From a bacterium (GTDB lineage Bacteria > Hydrogenedentota > Hydrogenedentia > Hydrogenedentiales > SLHB01): a stretch of 7,303 nucleotides of DNA. Shown in pieces: positions 5,460 to 7,303 of the stretch. Numbering within the stretch: the stretch's first letter is position 1; each line of letters starts with the position of its first letter. Below the pieces are notes generated by a model that worked only from the letters and a program-made list of their open reading frames with translations, ran no database searches and was not told the DNA's origin. The position numbers and the translations under genes were made by a program. The stretch is from assembly GCA_024231375.1 (NCBI GenBank), contig JAAEQP010001142.1:1-7303 (forward strand), read 5' to 3'.

Positions 5460-6179
5460 TCACTGCGAGGTGACCCCCTCTGCGGGTGGGCGGGTGTCTG
5501 CGAGAATCGCATCTACGACTCGCCGCCACGATGCGTGAACTGATTCACCGGGCCGAACGTCTGGAATATCAACATCGTTCGCGGACGCGATTTCAACTAA
5601 CCATCGGCGAGTTTCGTCGCGTTCCTCACACGCCTGCGCCATGGTCATCCCCTCCCCCCCGCTCGCGCCCTCGCCTGCGTCTGCGGGTAGTGCGCGGTTT
5701 AATCCCGCCACGATGAACGCCTCGACTTCACGCCCACTTGCTGGTGCGGTCAGATCGCAACCACAAGAGACGCAACACCCATCTTCGTCCGCGGTGTTTG
5801 TGTCGATTTTACATTCGGGGCAATAGAAAGGCGGGAAGTTTGCCTTGAGGGCATCACACTCTTGTACTGCTTCGTCCCGTTGCCTAAGAACGGGAACATT
5901 CTGTTCTGTCCGCGTGATTGCCCTGTCGCACAATCCCTTGATTTCAGCGTCCGCACCCGGACAAGAGCGGATACGCATGAACTCATCCCGCATCAGGTCG
6001 ATATGCTCCAGCGTATCCGCGCCCTCGCCTGCGTCTGCCTGCTTGCGCTCGTCGGGGAGTTCGATTGTGACCGCGTGGGGTGTATACGAACCCGGCTCCA
6101 AGAGCAAGGCGTGTGTCTCGTGCCCACCCTCGCGCAAGTGCTTCAACCCGTAGTCCGAAACGTACCTCGTAACCTTCAT
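5460..6179 (-). CDS. Zinc-ribbon-containing hypothetical protein with internal ADAGEGA repeat
   Basis: The product is 239 residues. An N-terminal part (1-45) leads to the linker ADAGEGA (48-54), a charged helical region (55-112), a zinc-ribbon-like CPEC (120-123) with CCVSCGC (135-141), a second ADAGEGA linker (166-172) and a C-terminal helical part (180-230). The start at 6179 follows GGGAGGCGGGCG and makes ATGA with the preceding small gene; the 65-codon longer reading is rejected. Within it, a run of G on the coding strand before two ATGs (5648, 5642) could form an internal translation start for a 60-residue C-terminal product. The function is unknown; a role in nucleic-acid binding fits the ribbon only loosely. 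Confidence 0.82.
   Translation of the reverse strand: MKVTRYVSDYGLKHLREGGHETHALLLEPGSYTPHAVTIELPDERKQADAGEGADTLEHIDLMRDEFMRIRSCPGADAEIKGLCDRAITRTEQNVPVLRQRDEAVQECDALKANFPPFYCPECKIDTNTADEDGCCVSCGCDLTAPASGREVEAFIVAGLNRALPADAGEGASGGEGMTMAQACEERDETRRWLVEIASANDVDIPDVRPGESVHASWRRVVDAILADTRPPAEGVTSQ
5664..5684. repeat. 21-bp direct repeat, copy 1
   Basis: This sequence (CGCGCCCTCGCCTGCGTCTG plus one C) recurs exactly at 6018-6038. Both copies encode the ADAGEGA linker of the same gene in the same frame. The offset is 354 bases, or 118 codons. Confidence 0.9.
6018..6038. repeat. 21-bp direct repeat, copy 2
   Basis: It is identical to 5664-5684. Recombination between the copies would remove 118 codons, including the zinc ribbon, and leave the reading frame intact. 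Confidence 0.9.
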
Positions 6180-6343
6180 CGCCCGCCTCCCTGTGTTTGT
6201 GTCGTCAACTGTCGATTCCCGCCACCCTCCCGCACGCACGCAACCTTGATCGCGCTCAGTAGCAGCGCAGCACACGCGAGAACCATTATACATCTCAGTG
6301 CGAACTCGCTGTCGGGGTCGGGCGCGTGGTTGATTGGCCTCAT
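6176..6343 (-). CDS. 55-residue single-pass membrane protein
   Basis: GGAGGTGGGC precedes the ATG at 6343; another in-frame ATG at 6355 lacks a ribosome binding site. The N-terminus (about 1-14) is soluble and contains Asp/Pro, residues about 15-38 (FALRCIMVLACAALLLSAIKV) form one hydrophobic segment, and the tail is Gly/Gln/Thr-rich and ends in GGGR. It overlaps ATGA with both neighbours. A lipobox-like VLAC occurs in the segment but the N-terminal context is wrong for a lipoprotein signal. The role is unknown; small phage membrane proteins include holins, spanins and exclusion factors. Confidence 0.66.
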   Translation of the reverse strand: MRPINHAPDPDSEFALRCIMVLACAALLLSAIKVACVREGGGNRQLTTQTQGGGR

Positions 6344-6444
6344 GCCCACCTCCATGCCCAGGATACGCACGCACAGGCGAGTGCGGTTGCGGCGAGGCGC
6401 GCGAACTCGATGATTGCGCGTGTCAATGTGCGGATGTCGGTCAT
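6340..6444 (-). CDS. 34-residue hydrophobic micropeptide
   Basis: The start ATG at 6444-6442 shares its A with the TAA stop of the upstream gene and follows GGAAGGAAATA. The product is MTDIRTLTRAIIEFARLAAT followed by ALACACVSWAWRWA: a charged N-terminus, then an Ala/Trp-rich hydrophobic or amphipathic helix with two Cys. Its stop forms ATGA with the next gene. It is very short, so support comes mainly from the start/stop overlap on both sides and the clean ribosome binding site. Confidence 0.55.
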   Translation of the reverse strand: MTDIRTLTRAIIEFARLAATALACACVSWAWRWA

Positions 6445-6629
6445 TATTTCCTTCCCTCCATTTTGCGCTTCCTGATGACCCACCGTGCGGCCACCCACAT
6501 GTGCGTACCCACCCACGCGAGCCCAACCGCGCCAATAACGACGCCCATCCACGCGAAGAAACCCCTGGGCGTCAGGTGCGGGCCTATCGCATCGAAAAAC
6601 TCAACGGCGTCCATGCCGAATATCTTCAC
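6444..6629 (-). CDS. 61-residue single-pass membrane protein, GTG start
   Basis: The GTG at 6629 follows GGGGGAAATC and overlaps the upstream stop as GTGA, which favours it over the in-frame ATG at 6614 that lacks a ribosome binding site. The product starts MKIFGMDAVEFFDAIG, has a hydrophobic segment at about 24-45 (FFAWMGVVIGAVGLAWVG) and a basic end WVIRKRKMEGRK. By the positive-inside rule the C-terminus would face the cytoplasm. No family is recognised. Confidence 0.7.
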   Translation of the reverse strand: MKIFGMDAVEFFDAIGPHLTPRGFFAWMGVVIGAVGLAWVGTHMWVAARWVIRKRKMEGRK

Positions 6630-6787
6630 GATTTCCCCCAGCACAGCAGGCGCACGAGCCCCGTGGCGACGAGTACGAATGCGATAATCGCAAGCAGCGC
6701 GAGGATGTGTATTGCTTCTGCAATCAGAACAAGCGGTGCAGTAACCATTTTTGCCGGCGTCCATCGGCGCGTGGGGGTGCGGCGCAT
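6626..6787 (-). CDS. 53-residue single-pass membrane protein
   Basis: This gene starts directly after the upstream stop: TAA at 6790-6788, then ATG at 6787-6785, with GGGAGGGCGAGTAA as ribosome binding site. The N-terminus is basic (MRRTPTRRWTPAK), followed by one long hydrophobic segment at about 15-45 (VLIAEAIHILALLAIIAFVL and on) and a short WGKS end. Its TGA overlaps the next gene's GTG. The basic N-terminus suggests N-in topology, opposite to its 61-residue neighbour. No family is recognised. Confidence 0.7.
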   Translation of the reverse strand: MRRTPTRRWTPAKMVTAPLVLIAEAIHILALLAIIAFVLVATGLVRLLCWGKS

Positions 6788-7030
6788 TTACTCGCCCTCC
6801 CGTTGGCTCCACTTGTTCACTGCGTCTTCGCTCCAAAGTCGCGTCAACTCGCCAATCCCAAAGAGCGGGCAGGGGGGCGGATGCGGCACTAGATACCCGC
6901 ACGATTGCGCGATTGCGTCCACGCCGCACCACGGGCACGCGGGCAACCCCGTGTCCACGTCGGGGAACCTGCCCTTGCTCGCGTCGGTGGAAATGTCGGT
7001 GGAAGTGTCGGTGTTAGCTGATGTGCTCAT
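6788..7030 (-). CDS. Lar-like zinc-ribbon protein with tandem-repeat N-terminus
   Basis: The 80-residue product has LPACPWCG (29-36) and ends with EDAVNKWSQR (68-77), the start and end pattern of Lar-type restriction-alleviation zinc-ribbon proteins (CPFCG ... AI..WNRR). The second Cys pair is not a clean CxxC: only C44 and C54 are available, so metal binding may be altered or lost. Lar of Rac modulates type I restriction in E. coli, but many Lar-family phage proteins have no tested role. Residues 7-18 repeat TDxS three times, from a 12-bp tandem repeat. AGGAGGACGC gives a strong start; the next gene follows at once. Function as an anti-restriction factor is inference. Confidence 0.74.
   Translation of the reverse strand: MSTSANTDTSTDISTDASKGRFPDVDTGLPACPWCGVDAIAQSCGYLVPHPPPCPLFGIGELTRLWSEDAVNKWSQREGE
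6983..7018. repeat. 12-bp tandem repeat in the Lar-like gene
   Basis: GTCGGTGGAAAT, GTCGGTGGAAGT and the partial GTCGGTGTTAGC follow one another without gaps. They code for the TDxS tetrapeptide repeats at the N-terminus, so copy number could change without shifting frame. Confidence 0.85.
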
Positions 7031-7098
7031 GCGTCCTCCTGTGTAACATCGCCAGTGTTATCGTGCGCGGCTGTGTTATCGTGTGGGCGTGCGTTCAT
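7027..7098 (-). CDS. Possible 23-residue reading frame with HDNT repeat
   Basis: ATG at 7098-7096 shares its A with the TAA of the upstream frame, and its TGA makes ATGA with the Lar-like start. The product MNARPHDNTAAHDNTGDVTQ plus EDA is hydrophilic. There is no ribosome binding site near the ATG, and an in-frame ATG at 7131 also lacks one. It could be a coupled micropeptide or just a chance frame in a leader; the overlaps are the only support. Confidence 0.25.
   Translation of the reverse strand: MNARPHDNTAAHDNTGDVTQEDA
7055..7083. repeat. 11-bp direct repeat (GTGTTATCGTG), two copies 18 bp apart
   Basis: GTGTTATCGTG occurs exactly at 7055-7065 and 7073-7083. The 18-bp period keeps the frame of the possible 23-residue peptide (HDNT twice), but it also suits an operator or iteron upstream of the Lar-like gene. 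Confidence 0.7.
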
Positions 7099-7166
7099 TA
7101 TGTCGCAAATAGTGGCCTCATTTTGTCCCATCGGTGGCGTTCTGTAGGTGCGTATTCATTTTGTCC
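7095..7166. repeat. Three copies of a TCATTTTGTCC-like element
   Basis: TCATTTTGTCC is exact at 7118-7128 and 7156-7166, and TCATTATGTCG at 7095-7105 differs at two positions. Copies are offset by 23 and 38 bases, so they do not fall in one reading frame, which argues for DNA-level sites. They lie just upstream of the leftward operon. Confidence 0.65.
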
Positions 7167-7289
7167 GAAATCGTGCCACTTTTTCGGACAGGCATTAGGA
7201 AATTGTGGGGGCTTTTTCTTACGCGGGGGCGTCCTCGTCCGTTCGCGCACGCACGCCTTCGCCCGTATCCCCAAGCAACCGCCGCGCAT
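7098..7289 (-). CDS. Doubtful 63-residue basic protein at the start of the leftward unit
   Basis: The ATG at 7289 follows GGAGGG with 8 bases spacing, and the stop TAA shares a base with the next ATG (TAATG), as in other genes of this operon. The product is strongly basic (RTRTPPRKKKPPQ, about 18-30), with a Trp/Arg-rich end. Codon choice is less consistent than in the neighbours, and the stretch contains the repeated elements and dyad described separately. It may be a real gene or an untranslated control region. Confidence 0.35.
   Translation of the reverse strand: MRGGCLGIRAKACVRERTRTPPRKKKPPQFPNACPKKWHDFGQNEYAPTERHRWDKMRPLFAT
7162..7190. repeat. 9-bp inverted repeat, possible operator
   Basis: TGTCCGAAA (7162-7170) and TTTCGGACA (7182-7190) are perfect reverse complements around an 11-base spacer. 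The left arm overlaps the last TCATTTTGTCC copy. A repressor dimer site is the simplest reading; on the minus strand no T run follows, so a terminator is unlikely. Confidence 0.55.
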
Positions 7290-7303
7290 GGTGGTATCCC
7301 TCC

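Noticed and set aside
6176..6444. Rz/Rz1-type spanin pair with lipobox (VLAC or ALAC)
   Set aside because: The Cys is not preceded by a proper signal peptide and no periplasmic domain follows; no endolysin or holin gene is visible nearby.
5862..7046. Long plus-strand frames (to 6413 and 7046)
   Set aside because: They are antisense to the overlapped small-gene operon, whose stop/start overlaps and ribosome binding sites are consistent.
1..7303. CRISPR array, tRNA, rRNA or insertion sequence
   Set aside because: No regular repeat-spacer pattern, cloverleaf, rRNA block, transposase motif or terminal inverted repeats were seen.

Overview
The window is a gene-dense, GC-rich stretch that looks like part of a tailed bacteriophage (or prophage) accessory region. 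The reasons are very small genes, almost no intergenic space, strong Shine-Dalgarno sites, stop/start overlaps of the ATGA, TAATG and GTGA type, and recognisable phage families: a calcineurin-like phosphoesterase, a GIY-YIG (T5orf172-type) protein, a Lar-like zinc-ribbon protein, and an N-terminal ARA/DUF5710-like domain. No terminase, capsid, tail, polymerase, integrase, endolysin, tRNA or rRNA is visible. The host cannot be named from this sequence.

Layout: two convergent transcription units meet at one bidirectional terminator. Positions 1-278 are non-coding leader, with an AT-rich island near 146-160 and a 7-bp inverted repeat at 73-92. Eight rightward genes follow (279-2644), nearly all uncharacterised; two carry Cys clusters that could bind zinc. 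Their transcription should end at a 12-bp stem with flanking A and T runs (2663-2696). From the right, at least twelve leftward genes run from 7030 down to 2701 as one tightly overlapped operon and should end at the same hairpin. In order of transcription they are: a Lar-like protein with a tandem-repeat N-terminus; four tiny proteins, at least three with one obvious membrane segment; a zinc-ribbon protein with an internal repeat; a small beta-rich-looking protein; a small phage protein ending in a YGWKL motif; a metallophosphoesterase; a GIY-YIG fusion protein; a Myb/SANT-like DNA-binding protein; and a Trp/Tyr/Pro-rich 59-residue protein directly before the terminator.

Positions 7031-7303 hold either two more small overlapping leftward genes or the control region of the leftward operon. 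The stretch contains three copies of a TCATTTTGTCC-like element, a 9-bp dyad, and an 11-bp tandem repeat, which favours a regulatory role, but the two readings are not exclusive.

Working together (inference): the leftward unit mixes nucleic-acid-acting enzymes (phosphoesterase, GIY-YIG), a DNA binder and a possible anti-restriction protein with a cluster of micro membrane proteins. This is typical of phage early or host-takeover cargo. Two of the small genes (2701-2880 and 6626-6787) are under 60 codons and rest on their exact stop/start overlaps with neighbours.
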